Source: Actinophytocola oryzae (GTDB taxonomy: Bacteria; Actinomycetota; Actinomycetes; Mycobacteriales; Pseudonocardiaceae). From it: DNA of 64,000 nt. This document shows positions 7,936-16,383 of the stretch, piece by piece. A program made the position numbers and the translations under genes. The stretch is taken from the NCBI RefSeq assembly GCF_004364325.1, contig NZ_SOCP01000003.1, positions 682,001 to 746,000 on the forward strand, written 5' to 3'. The notes under the pieces were generated by a model that saw only the letters and a program-made list of their open reading frames with translations, was not told where the DNA came from and ran no database searches. Each line of letters opens with the position of its first letter. The first letter of the stretch is position 1.

Positions 7936-8799
7936 CTAGCTCTCCCGCGCGGAAGGCTCGTCCATCGGCACGGTGTCGAGCAGCTCGGCGGCGAGGGCCG
8001 CGGCAGGGCGGACGAGTTTCCCCTCGATGTCGTGGAACGCCTTCTGCGCCGGGATCGCGGGCCAGTACTCCGGCAGGTGGCGGACCGGGAGGCGCGGGTC
8101 CCTGCGGATGACGCGGAGCCACTCCGTGACGATCGACAGGTGCGCGGCCAGCGGGTCGTCGGGGAACGGCGGGGAGTCGGTCCAGCGGTCGAGGAACGCC
8201 CGGTACCCGGCAGCCAGCGTGTCCAGGTCGTACGCGTCCGCGACGAGCTGGCCCACGTCGGTCAGCTCGTCGACCGCGGCGCGGAAGATCCGGACGTGGG
8301 TCTCCAGCCCCAGCGACGCCACCAGCTCGTCGACCCGGACGTGGCCCGGGGCGATCCACAGCCCGCCCTGCAGCGGACCGAAGCCTGCCCACGCGAGCTT
8401 CGAACGCAGGTCGTGCCGCTGACGCTGCCACGCCTCCGGCAGCGAGAAACCCAGCAGTGTCCACGTGCCGTCCCAGTCGTCGTTGACGGCGCCCGTGCGC
8501 CAGACGCGGGTGTGGCCGTCGCGGAGGATCCTGGCCGTCAGCGGGGTCAGGCCGAAGTACATGCGGCGGCCCTGCCGCTGCCGCAGCAGCAGGCCGCGGT
8601 TGACCATCCGGGCGAGGGTGGAGCGGGTGGCGTGTTCGGACACGCCGAGCCTGCCGAGCACGTCGATCACGCTGCCCGAGAACACGCACTGACCTGTCTC
8701 GAACAGGTAGTCGCCCAGGAACGAGAGCATCAGCGACCGCGGCCGGGGGTCTTCCGTCACGGGGATGATGTTAGGCAGTTTCTTGACGGCTGCAAGCAT
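7936..8799 (-). CDS. PaaX-family transcriptional regulator
   Basis: 287 residues from the ATG at 8799. The N-terminal PaaX winged helix is seen (RPRSLMLSFLGDYLF, VIDVLGRLGVSEHATRSTLARMVNRGLL), followed by the PaaX central domain (WDGTWTLLGFSLPE, AGFGPLQGGLWIAPG) and the C-terminal domain. PaaX proteins are GntR-like repressors released by aryl- or acyl-CoA. It is divergent from the ten-gene importer/catabolic operon starting at 8847 and most likely controls it. An in-frame GTG at 8760 is an alternative start; it would free the 8770-8809 inverted repeat from coding sequence, which I find attractive. The paa phenylacetate genes themselves are absent. Confidence 0.9.
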   Translation of the reverse strand: MLAAVKKLPNIIPVTEDPRPRSLMLSFLGDYLFETGQCVFSGSVIDVLGRLGVSEHATRSTLARMVNRGLLLRQRQGRRMYFGLTPLTARILRDGHTRVWRTGAVNDDWDGTWTLLGFSLPEAWQRQRHDLRSKLAWAGFGPLQGGLWIAPGHVRVDELVASLGLETHVRIFRAAVDELTDVGQLVADAYDLDTLAAGYRAFLDRWTDSPPFPDDPLAAHLSIVTEWLRVIRRDPRLPVRHLPEYWPAIPAQKAFHDIEGKLVRPAAALAAELLDTVPMDEPSARES

Positions 8800-8809
8800 G
8801 ACGCCTAAC
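8770..8809. promoter_or_regulatory. Candidate PaaX operator
   Basis: GTTAGGC (8770-8776) is mirrored by GCCTAAC (8803-8809), centred between the PaaX start and the operon start at 8847. One arm lies inside the PaaX coding frame if the ATG at 8799 is used, but both arms are intergenic if the GTG at 8760 is used. Confidence 0.55.
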
Positions 8810-8846
8810 TTTGGGTGCGGCCTGGCAGCACGTACGAGGAGGTACG

Positions 8847-10022
8847 GTGCGTCGACTCGCTATGTCCCTTGCAGCTCTTTCCCTTGTCGCGGCGGGTTGT
8901 GGTGACGATTCCGCGACGTCGGCCGACCCCGTCCGCGTCGGCCAGATCGTGTCGCTGACCGGCAACTACTCCCCGCTCGGCAGTGAGAACAAGAAGTCGG
9001 TGGAGCTCGCCGTCGAGAAGGTCAACCGTGACGGCGGGGTGCTCGGCCGCAAGCTCGAGGTCGTGGTCAAGGACGACAAGAGCCAGCCGGACCAGTCGGT
9101 GCTGGCGTTCAACGACCTGCGCGGCGACGACGTCACGGCGGTCATCGGGTCGCCGTTCTCGAACTCCGCGCTGGCCACGATCCCGGCCGTCGACCGCGCG
9201 GAAATCCCTTACCTGTCACTGACTCCGGCCGACGAGCAGGTGCAACCCCCGCACCGGTACGTGTTCGTGGTGCCGGCCCTGGCGTCGCTCTACGCCGAGC
9301 GGATCCTGCAGTACCTCGAGGCAACCGGAGTGTCCACTGTGGCCGTCGCGCACGACACGCGCAGCTCGTACGCGGTCGCCGGCTTCAACGGCATGAAGGA
9401 CAAGGCGTCGAAGTACGGCGTGACGATCGCGGCGTCGGAGGAGTTCCAGACCGACGCGACCGAGTTCGGCGCGGTGTTCGGACACGTGCGGTCCTCCGGT
9501 GCGAAAGCCCTGGTGGTGTGGGCGACCGGCGCGCCGGCGGTGGCGCTGACCAAGCAGTACGCGTCCGCGGGGCTCGACCTTCCGCTGGTGCTCACGGGTG
9601 CGCAGGCCAGCAAGCTGTTCCTGGACCCAGTCGGCCCCGCCGCCGAGGGCGTGACGGTGGCCGGCTCGATCGGCGTGGTCGGCCCGGACCTCCCGGCGGG
9701 CAAACAGAAGGACGCCATCCAGGAGCTGACCACGTCGTTCGAGAAGAAGTACGGCTACCCGCCGCCACAGTTCGCGCAGGACGGCTACAGCGGGGTGAAG
9801 CTGCTGGTCGCGGCCATCGAGAAGGCGGGAAGCACCGACCCGGACAAGATCCGCGACGCCCTGGAGAGCCTGACGCTGGTCACGCCCAACGGCGAGTACA
9901 CCTACGGCAAGGACGACCACGCCGGGCTCGGCCCCGAGTTCATCGCGGTCACCACCGTCACCCAGGGCAGGTTCGAGCCGACCGACTGGACCAGCGAGCA
10001 GCTGGCCGAGCTGGCCGGATGA
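8847..10022 (+). CDS. ABC transporter substrate-binding lipoprotein (LivJ-like, Peripla_BP_6)
   Basis: 391 residues. The GTG at 8847 has AGGAGG five bases upstream and gives a signal peptide MRRLAMSLAALSLVAAGC with the lipobox Cys at residue 18. The mature protein is a type-I periplasmic-binding fold: VRVGQIVSLTGNYSPLGSE at the start, FNDLRGDDVTAVIGSPFSN and FAQDGYSGVKLLVAAIEKA towards the end. Such proteins capture branched-chain amino acids, amides, urea or aromatic/aliphatic acids outside the membrane. It is the first gene of the operon and overlaps the next by ATGA. The catabolic genes downstream suggest an organic acid or amide/ester-derived ligand rather than leucine. Confidence 0.93.
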   Translation: MRRLAMSLAALSLVAAGCGDDSATSADPVRVGQIVSLTGNYSPLGSENKKSVELAVEKVNRDGGVLGRKLEVVVKDDKSQPDQSVLAFNDLRGDDVTAVIGSPFSNSALATIPAVDRAEIPYLSLTPADEQVQPPHRYVFVVPALASLYAERILQYLEATGVSTVAVAHDTRSSYAVAGFNGMKDKASKYGVTIAASEEFQTDATEFGAVFGHVRSSGAKALVVWATGAPAVALTKQYASAGLDLPLVLTGAQASKLFLDPVGPAAEGVTVAGSIGVVGPDLPAGKQKDAIQELTTSFEKKYGYPPPQFAQDGYSGVKLLVAAIEKAGSTDPDKIRDALESLTLVTPNGEYTYGKDDHAGLGPEFIAVTTVTQGRFEPTDWTSEQLAELAG

Positions 10023-10804
10023 GCACAGCGAGCGGTTCGACGCTGCTCGAGGTGGCCGGGCTGTGCCGTTCGTTCGACGGGGTCTTCGCCGTGCGTGAGG
10101 TCGATCTGGCCGTCGCGCCCGGCGAGCTGCGGGCCGTCATCGGGCCCAACGGCGCCGGGAAGTCGACGCTGTTCGGCCTCATCGGCGGGCAGCTCCGCGC
10201 GGACGCGGGCACGGTCGTCTACGACGGCGACCGCATCGACCGCCTCCCTGCCCACCGCCGGGCCCGCACGGGGATCGCCGTGGTGTTCCAGGGCGCACGG
10301 GTGTTCGCGGGCATGACCGTGCTGGAGAACGTGATGGTCGGCGCGCACGCCGACACCCGTGCGGGGTTCTTCTCGGCCGTGACCCGCCTCGGCCGCCACC
10401 GCGCCGACGAGCGGGCCATAGCGCCGACGGCGCGGGAATGCCTGGCCAGGACGGGGCTCTCGGACTGGGCGGACCGGCCTGCCGAGGCACTGCCGCTCGG
10501 GCAGCAGCGGGTGGTCCAGGTGGCCAGGGCCCTGTGCGGGAACCCGAGGCTCCTGCTGCTCGACGAGCCCGCGTCCGGCCTGCGCGCGGCGGAACGCGAG
10601 GCCCTGGTGAACCTGATCGCCGAACTCAGGGCGGAGGGCCTCACGATGCTGCTGGTCGAGCACGACGTGGCGTTCGTGACCCGCCTCGCCGACCGGGTCA
10701 CCGTGCTGGACCTCGGCCGGGTCATCGCGGAGGGCACCCCCGCCGAGATCCGCGCCGACGAGAAGGTCGTGGCCGCCTACCTCGGTACGGAGGTCCCCGC
10801 ATGA
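10019..10804 (+). CDS. LivG-like ABC transporter ATPase
   Basis: 261 residues. Walker A GPNGAGKST, Walker B LLLLDEP and the LivG-type signature LPLGQQR in place of LSGGQ are all present, with the H-loop in LLVEHDV. The C-terminal EGTPAEIRADEKVVAAYLG is characteristic of the BCA_ABC_TP_C tail. It is one of two ATPases that drive import by the two permeases encoded downstream. It overlaps the binding-protein gene by four bases and the second ATPase by four bases. Confidence 0.93.
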   Translation: MSTASGSTLLEVAGLCRSFDGVFAVREVDLAVAPGELRAVIGPNGAGKSTLFGLIGGQLRADAGTVVYDGDRIDRLPAHRRARTGIAVVFQGARVFAGMTVLENVMVGAHADTRAGFFSAVTRLGRHRADERAIAPTARECLARTGLSDWADRPAEALPLGQQRVVQVARALCGNPRLLLLDEPASGLRAAEREALVNLIAELRAEGLTMLLVEHDVAFVTRLADRVTVLDLGRVIAEGTPAEIRADEKVVAAYLGTEVPA

Positions 10805-11478
10805 CCCCGGTGATCGAGGCGAGCGACCTCGTCGTGCGCTACGGGCCCGCCACCGCGCTGGACCACGTCAGCCTGCGGGTCGACGCCGGCGAGCTGGTCG
10901 CGCTCGTCGGCCCCAACGGCGCCGGCAAGTCCACGCTGGTCAACACGCTCTCGGGCATCCTCAGGCCTGCGGAGGGTTCCGTCTCGGTGCACGGTCGGCT
11001 CGCGCACGTCCCCGAGGGCAGGCAGCTGTTCGGCGACCTCACCGTCGAGGACAACCTGCGCCTCGGCGGCCGGCGCTACCGGGAGCGCGACACCGCACCC
11101 GTGCACGCCGTCCTCCCCCGGCTCGCCGACCTCAGGCACCGGCGGGCCGGCACGCTGTCCGGCGGCGAGCAGCAGATGGTCGCGGTCGGCAGGGCACTGA
11201 TGAGCCGCCCCGACGTGCTCGCCGTCGACGAGCTGTCGCTGGGCCTCGCGCCACTCGTGGTGGCCGACCTGGTCGAGCACCTCCGGGAGCTGAACGCGCG
11301 GCGCGGGCTGGCGGTCCTGCTCATCGAGCAGAACGCGCGGCTGGCGCTCGACCTGTGCTCCCGCGCGTATGTCCTGGAGGCGGGCCGCATCGTCGCAACC
11401 GGCCCCTCGGGGGAACTCGCCGCCGACGCACGGGTTTCCGCCGCGTACCTGGGTGGGGTGGTCGCCGATGCCGAGTGA
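10801..11478 (+). CDS. LivF-like ABC transporter ATPase
   Basis: 225 residues. Walker A GPNGAGKST near residues 38-46, signature LSGGEQQMVAVGRALM, Walker B VLAVDELSLGLAP (Glu catalytic) and H-loop region LLIEQNAR. The sequence HVPEGRQLFGDLTVEDNL is a LivF hallmark. It acts as a heterodimer with the preceding LivG-like ATPase on the cytoplasmic face. It starts at ATG 10801 within the stop of the upstream gene and overlaps the following permease by 11 bases, so all the importer subunits should be co-translated. Confidence 0.93.
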   Translation: MTPVIEASDLVVRYGPATALDHVSLRVDAGELVALVGPNGAGKSTLVNTLSGILRPAEGSVSVHGRLAHVPEGRQLFGDLTVEDNLRLGGRRYRERDTAPVHAVLPRLADLRHRRAGTLSGGEQQMVAVGRALMSRPDVLAVDELSLGLAPLVVADLVEHLRELNARRGLAVLLIEQNARLALDLCSRAYVLEAGRIVATGPSGELAADARVSAAYLGGVVADAE

Positions 11479-12319
11479 CCTCGCCGGCTACCTCGTCACC
11501 GGGCTGGGCACGGGCTGCGGGTACGCGCTCGTCGGCAGCGGGCTCGTGGCCGTGTACCGGGTGACGCGGGTGGTCAACTTCGCGCAGGGGGCGTTCGCGG
11601 TCGTCGGCGCCATGTGCGCGTCCTCGTTCCTCACCGTCCTGCCGCACGGACTCGGGGAGCCCGCGGCGGTGCTCGTCGCGGCGGTGGTGGGGTTGCTGGT
11701 CGGGCTCGTCGCGACCGGCACGACCCCGCAGGCGGCGCTGATCGTGACGCTCGGGCTCGCGGTCTTCGCCTACGCGGTCGAGGTGCTGGTGTGGGGTGAC
11801 CAGCCGAGGTCGTTCGCGGGGCTGCCGGGGGCGGTGTCCATCCTGGGCACCCGGGTGCAGACCCACTACCTGCTGATCATCGGCGTGACGCTGCCGGTGT
11901 TCGCGGGCATGGCGGCGTTCTTCTCCCGCACGGACACCGGCAAGGCGCTGACCGCCTGCGCGTCGAACCCCTACGCGGCACGGGTGATCGGCCTCGACGT
12001 GCGGCGGATGGGCCTGCTGGCGTTCGCCATCGGCGGCGCGCTCGGCGGTCTCGCCGGGGTCCTCGTGACGCCGGTGCAGCAGGTCACGTTCGACGCGGAC
12101 GTCACGCTGATCGTCAACGGCTTCGCCGCCGCCATCCTCGGGGGCCTGACCCGCCCGGCCGTCACCCTCGCAGGCGGTCTCCTGCTCGGTGTGACGCAGG
12201 CACTGGTCGCGGGCTACGGCAACGCCGCGCACCAGACCGACATCGCGCTCGGTCTCATGCTCGCCGTGATGATCTGGCGTGCGGTCCGCAACCCGGCGGG
12301 ACAGGAGGAACCCGCATGA
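11468..12319 (+). CDS. LivH-like ABC transporter permease
   Basis: 283 residues, almost wholly hydrophobic, with about eight membrane segments. LivH features are the N-terminal GYALVGSGLVAVYRVTRVVNFAQGAF, KALTACASNPYAARVIGLDVRRM (the ATPase-contact loop) and the closing GLTRPAVTLAGGLLLGVTQ. The start is the ATG at 11468, inside the end of the LivF gene; earlier codons belong to that gene. It forms the translocation channel with the LivM-like protein encoded next, which it overlaps by four bases. Confidence 0.93.
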   Translation: MPSDLAGYLVTGLGTGCGYALVGSGLVAVYRVTRVVNFAQGAFAVVGAMCASSFLTVLPHGLGEPAAVLVAAVVGLLVGLVATGTTPQAALIVTLGLAVFAYAVEVLVWGDQPRSFAGLPGAVSILGTRVQTHYLLIIGVTLPVFAGMAAFFSRTDTGKALTACASNPYAARVIGLDVRRMGLLAFAIGGALGGLAGVLVTPVQQVTFDADVTLIVNGFAAAILGGLTRPAVTLAGGLLLGVTQALVAGYGNAAHQTDIALGLMLAVMIWRAVRNPAGQEEPA

Positions 12320-13260
12320 GATCGGCACTCCTGGTGCTCGCCGGGGTGGGCACCCTTGTGCTGCCGGTGTTCCTCGACGGCGAACAGCTCGGCATCTACG
12401 TCCTCGCCGGGCTCGCCGCCATGGTCACCGTCGGTCTGTCGCTGCTCATGGGGCAGGCCGGGCAGATCTCGCTCGGACAGGCGTCGTTCTACGCGATCGG
12501 CGCCTACACCGCCGGGCTTCTCGCCGTGCACGACACGCCGCCGGTCCTCGGCCTGGTCGCCGCGCCGGTGGTCGCGGGCGCGTTCGCGACCGTCGTGGGC
12601 GTGGGTGTGCTGCGGCTGCGGGGCCACTACCTCGCGTTCGCCACGCTCGCCACGCAGCTCATCCTGCTCTCCGTGCTCTCGCAGTCCGCGTGGGCGGGCG
12701 GCGCCATCGGCCTGCAGGGCATCCCCCGCTTCTCGATCGGCTCGTACGAGTTCGAGGACGACGTCCAGTACGCCTACCTCACGTGGGCCGCGCTCGCGCT
12801 CGTCCTGCTCGTCGCCCACAACCTGGTGCGGTCGCGGCCGGGGCGGGGACTGCGCGCACTCGCGACCAGCGAGGTCGCGGCCGCCGCGAGTGGTGTGCCC
12901 GTAGGCCGGTACCGGCTCGCCGTGTTCGCCCTGTCGGCCGCGTTCGCGGGTCTCGCGGGCGGGATCTACGCCTACTACCTGGGCTACCTGGGCCCGGGGT
13001 CGTTCCCGGTGCTGCTGTCGGTCGAGTACGTCGTGATGGCGGTCGTCGGCGGGCTCGGCACGATCGCGGGCGGTGTGGTCGGCGCTGTCGCCATCACGCT
13101 GCTCGTCCAGGTGCTCAACGACGTCGGCACCCGACCGGGTATGCCCTCCTCCGCACCGACCGTCCTGGCCTACGGGGTCTACGGACTGCTGCTCGTGCTC
13201 GTCGTCCTGTTCCTACCGCGTGGCATCGTGCCCGCACTCCGGCGAAGGGAGCGATCGTGA
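12316..13260 (+). CDS. LivM-like ABC transporter permease
   Basis: 314 residues with about nine hydrophobic segments. Signature stretches are GLSLLMGQAGQISLGQASFYAIGAYT, RGHYLAFATLATQ and RALATSEVAAAASGVPVGRYRLAVFALSAAFAGLAG, the usual LivM elements. It pairs with the LivH-like protein. The gene ends four bases into the GTG start of the hydrolase at 13257, linking importer and enzymes in one operon. Confidence 0.93.
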   Translation: MRSALLVLAGVGTLVLPVFLDGEQLGIYVLAGLAAMVTVGLSLLMGQAGQISLGQASFYAIGAYTAGLLAVHDTPPVLGLVAAPVVAGAFATVVGVGVLRLRGHYLAFATLATQLILLSVLSQSAWAGGAIGLQGIPRFSIGSYEFEDDVQYAYLTWAALALVLLVAHNLVRSRPGRGLRALATSEVAAAASGVPVGRYRLAVFALSAAFAGLAGGIYAYYLGYLGPGSFPVLLSVEYVVMAVVGGLGTIAGGVVGAVAITLLVQVLNDVGTRPGMPSSAPTVLAYGVYGLLLVLVVLFLPRGIVPALRRRERS

Positions 13261-14591
13261 AAACCCTGCTCGCGGTCACCCTCGTGGCCGGCCTGCTCAC
13301 CCCGACCGCGGCTGAACCGTCCCATGTGGAGGGACAGCTGCCCAGTGGCGCGGCCTACGTCATGGACGTGCCCGCGGACTGGAACCACACGGTTCTGCTG
13401 TACAGCCACGGCTACGCCCCGGACGGCGTGCCGAACGTGGCCCAGAACGCGCCGAGCGACGCGACGAGGTCGACGCTGCTCGACCACGGCTACGCCCTGA
13501 TCGGCTCCTCCTACGCGGAGACCGGGTGGGCACTGGAGAAGGCGCTGCCCGACCAGATGTCCACACTGGACGAGTTCGTCCGCCGCTTCGGCAGCCCTCG
13601 GCAGGCGATCGCCTGGGGCACGTCGCTCGGCGGCATGATCACGACCGGCCTCGCCGAACGGCACGGCCGCCGGTTCGCGGGCGCGCTCGCCATGTGCGGC
13701 CTGGAACAGGGCGGCGTCGCCAACTGGAACAACACGCTCGACCCGGTGTTCGCGGTGAGGACCCTGCTGGCACCGGGTTCGACCGCGCCGCTGGTCGATC
13801 TTCCCGACCAGGCCACGGCTCTCGGGTCGGTCGGCGAGCTGAGCGCGGCGCTCACCGCGGCCCAGGCCACGCCGCAGGGCCGTGCCCGCACGGCACTCGC
13901 CGCCGCACTGCACAACATCCCGGCCTGGACCGACCCGTCGCTGCCGGAACCGGCACCGGACGACTACGACACCGCCCAACGCAACCAGTACCAGTCGCTG
14001 ATCGGCACCGTCTACGTCGGACTGTCCTGGCGGCAGGAGGCCGAGACGTGGGCGGGCGGCAACCCGTCCTGGAACACCGGCGTCGACTACACGGGCATGC
14101 TCGCCCGCTCGTCGGTCCGCACCGAGGTCGAGGTGCTCTACGCCCGCGCGGGCCTGTCCCTCGCCGCCGACCTCGCGACGCTCGCACACGCACCCCGACT
14201 CTCGGCCGACCCGGCCGCCGTGGGGTACGTGGTCCAGAACCTGACGTTCACCGGCAGGCCGGAGACCCCGCTGCTGACCATCCACACGACCGGCGACGCG
14301 CTCGTGCCGGTGCAGGCCGAGCACGCGTACGCCGACGCGGTGCACAGGTCGGGTCGGGACCCGTTGCTGCGTCAGGCCTTCGTGCGCCGAGGCGGCCACT
14401 GTTCGTTCACGGCCGGGGAGATGCTCGCGGCACTGGAGGCGGTCCAGCACCGGGCGAACACCGGGTTCTGGCCCGACACAGGCCCGAACGCGTTGAACGC
14501 CGCGGCACGACGGCTCGACCCGGACGCCACGCACGCCTACCTCGCCTACCGGCCCGCGCCCTACCCCAGGCCGTTCGACCTGGCCCGCTGA
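13257..14591 (+). CDS. Secreted alpha/beta hydrolase
   Basis: 444 residues from a GTG at 13257, with a cleavable signal (residues 1-20, ending TPTAAEP). The nucleophile elbow G-T-S-L-G lies in AIAWGTSLGGMITTGLAERH (Ser is the nucleophile), and the catalytic His is in RRGGHCSF near the C-terminus; an Asp in the HTTGDALVPV region completes a plausible triad. It resembles exported tannase/DUF6351-type or peptidase-like hydrolases. Because it is co-transcribed with an importer, I infer that it cleaves an extracellular ester or amide and the ABC system takes up the released product. The substrate is unknown. Confidence 0.85.
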   Translation: MKTLLAVTLVAGLLTPTAAEPSHVEGQLPSGAAYVMDVPADWNHTVLLYSHGYAPDGVPNVAQNAPSDATRSTLLDHGYALIGSSYAETGWALEKALPDQMSTLDEFVRRFGSPRQAIAWGTSLGGMITTGLAERHGRRFAGALAMCGLEQGGVANWNNTLDPVFAVRTLLAPGSTAPLVDLPDQATALGSVGELSAALTAAQATPQGRARTALAAALHNIPAWTDPSLPEPAPDDYDTAQRNQYQSLIGTVYVGLSWRQEAETWAGGNPSWNTGVDYTGMLARSSVRTEVEVLYARAGLSLAADLATLAHAPRLSADPAAVGYVVQNLTFTGRPETPLLTIHTTGDALVPVQAEHAYADAVHRSGRDPLLRQAFVRRGGHCSFTAGEMLAALEAVQHRANTGFWPDTGPNALNAAARRLDPDATHAYLAYRPAPYPRPFDLAR

Positions 14592-14602
14592 GAGGAGAGA
14601 CG

Positions 14603-15511
14603 GTGGATCTGACCGGACGGGTCGCGATCGTCACCGGGGCAGGCCGAGGACTCGGCTTCGCGTACGCGTCGGCACTCGCCGCGGCCGGTGCGGCCGTCGT
14701 GGTGAACGACGCCGACGCGGGTGCCGCAGCGGGTGCCGTCGCCCAGATCGCGGGCAGCGGCGGGAAGGCCGTCGCCGAGCCGGGTGCGGTCGGCCCGTCG
14801 GCCGTCGCGGACCGGCTGGTCGAGCGGGCCGTCGCGGAGTACGGCAGGCTCGACGCACTCGTCACCAACGCGGGCGTGCTGCGGGACCGTATGCTGTGGC
14901 GGATGTCCGACGACGAGTTCGACACCGTGGTCGACGTGCACCTGCGCGGCACGTTCACCTGCGTGCGCTCGGCCGTGCGCCACCTGCGTGACCAGGGCGA
15001 GGGCGGACGGATCGTCGTCGTCGGCTCGCCTGCCGGGCAACGCGGCAACGTCGGCCAGACCAACTACTCCGCGGCCAAGGCAGGCATAGTCGCCATGGCC
15101 CGTACGTGGTCGATGGAGTGCGCACGGGCGGGCATCACGGTGAACGCGGTGATCCCGGTCGCCGCCACCGCCATGACCGCGACCATGCCCGCGTTCGCAG
15201 AGCACGTCGAGGCGTGGCAGAAGGACCGAACACCGCTACCCGACTGGCTGCGTGCGGCCGAGGGCTTCGGTACACCGGAGGACGCGGCCGGGCTCGTGGT
15301 GTACCTGGCGTCGGCCGAGTCGGCGGCCGTGACCGGGCAGGCGATCGGCATCGGCGGCGACAGGCTTTCCCTGTGGGCACATCCGGAGGAGGTCACCGTG
15401 TCCTATCGAGACGGTGGGTGGAGCGCGGACGCCATCGCCGCGACCTGGGCGACGACACACGGCGGCAACCCGAGGTCGGTCGGCCTGCGAATGCCGGTGC
15501 CGCCGGCATGA
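14603..15511 (+). CDS. SDR-family oxidoreductase (FabG/hydroxyacyl-CoA dehydrogenase-like)
   Basis: 302 residues from a GTG at 14603 with AGGAGA upstream. NAD(P) motif TGAGRGLG (near 12-19), TNAGVLRD for NNAG, catalytic Ser in VVVGSPAG and Tyr/Lys in YSAAKAG. Residues ~225-302 extend beyond the normal SDR end with HPEEVTVSYRDGGWSADAIAATW, a segment typical of the SDR half of peroxisomal multifunctional-enzyme-type (3-hydroxyacyl-CoA) proteins. Together with the MaoC hydratase five genes on, this suggests the dehydrogenation step of a beta-oxidation-like sequence. Confidence 0.88.
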   Translation: MDLTGRVAIVTGAGRGLGFAYASALAAAGAAVVVNDADAGAAAGAVAQIAGSGGKAVAEPGAVGPSAVADRLVERAVAEYGRLDALVTNAGVLRDRMLWRMSDDEFDTVVDVHLRGTFTCVRSAVRHLRDQGEGGRIVVVGSPAGQRGNVGQTNYSAAKAGIVAMARTWSMECARAGITVNAVIPVAATAMTATMPAFAEHVEAWQKDRTPLPDWLRAAEGFGTPEDAAGLVVYLASAESAAVTGQAIGIGGDRLSLWAHPEEVTVSYRDGGWSADAIAATWATTHGGNPRSVGLRMPVPPA

Positions 15512-16383
15512 ACGTCGAGGAGCTGACCGCGATCGACGTGCACGTCCACGTCGAGGCCGACGCATATGGCCGTCTGTCGCTGCCGGAGGAGCTGATGAGC
15601 GGCTCCGCGAAGTACTTCAAGACCGACGAACGCACCTCGACCGTGCCGGAGATCGCCGCGTACTACCGGGAACGGCGGATGGCGGCCGTGGTGTTCACCG
15701 TCGACGCGCAGACCGCGACGGGCCACCCGGCCATCTCCAGCGAGGAGATCGCCGAGGCGTGCGCGGAGCACACGGACGTGCTGATCCCGTTCGGCAGCGT
15801 GGACCCGTGGCGTGGCAAGGCGGCGGTCAAACAGGCACGGACGCTGATCGAGCGGTACGGCGTGCGCGGTTTCAAGTTCCACCCGAGCCTGCAGGCGTTC
15901 CACCCCAACAACCCGTTCGTGTTCCCGCTGTACGAGCTGATGTCCGAGCACGGCGTGATCGCGTTGTTCCACAGTGGACAGACCGGTATCGGCGCCGGGC
16001 TACGCGGTGGCGGCGGGATCCGGCTCAAGTACGCCGACCCGATGGCCGTGGACGACGTGGCGGCGAGCTTCCCGGACCTGCCGATCATCCTCGCGCACCC
16101 CTCCTTCCCCTGGCAGGACGAGGCTCTGGCCGTGGCGACGCACAAACCGCTGGTGCACATCGACCTCTCCGGCTGGTCACCCAGGTACTTCCCCCCACAG
16201 CTGGTCCAGTACGCCAACACGTTGCTGAAGGACAAGGTGCTGTTCGGCTCGGACTTCCCCGTCATCAAACCGGACCGCTGGCTCGCGGACTTCGCGAGGC
16301 TGGACCTGAAGCCGGAGGTGCGCCCACTGATCCTCAGGGACAACGCGGCGCGCCTGTTCAAGCTGGGCGGAACCGTTGCGTAA
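15508..16383 (+). CDS. Amidohydrolase_2-family metal-dependent hydrolase/decarboxylase
   Basis: 291 residues of TIM-barrel amidohydrolase. Metal ligands are visible in order: HVH of DVHVHVEAD at the first strand, FKFHPS, ALFHSG and ILAHPS in the middle strands, and the terminal Asp in FGSDFPV. The family includes ACMSD-type decarboxylases and lactone or amide hydrolases that act on carboxylated aromatic or aliphatic rings. The ATG at 15508 overlaps the SDR stop by four bases. In this operon it could open a ring or remove a carboxylate before CoA activation; this is inference. Confidence 0.88.
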   Translation: MNVEELTAIDVHVHVEADAYGRLSLPEELMSGSAKYFKTDERTSTVPEIAAYYRERRMAAVVFTVDAQTATGHPAISSEEIAEACAEHTDVLIPFGSVDPWRGKAAVKQARTLIERYGVRGFKFHPSLQAFHPNNPFVFPLYELMSEHGVIALFHSGQTGIGAGLRGGGGIRLKYADPMAVDDVAASFPDLPIILAHPSFPWQDEALAVATHKPLVHIDLSGWSPRYFPPQLVQYANTLLKDKVLFGSDFPVIKPDRWLADFARLDLKPEVRPLILRDNAARLFKLGGTVA

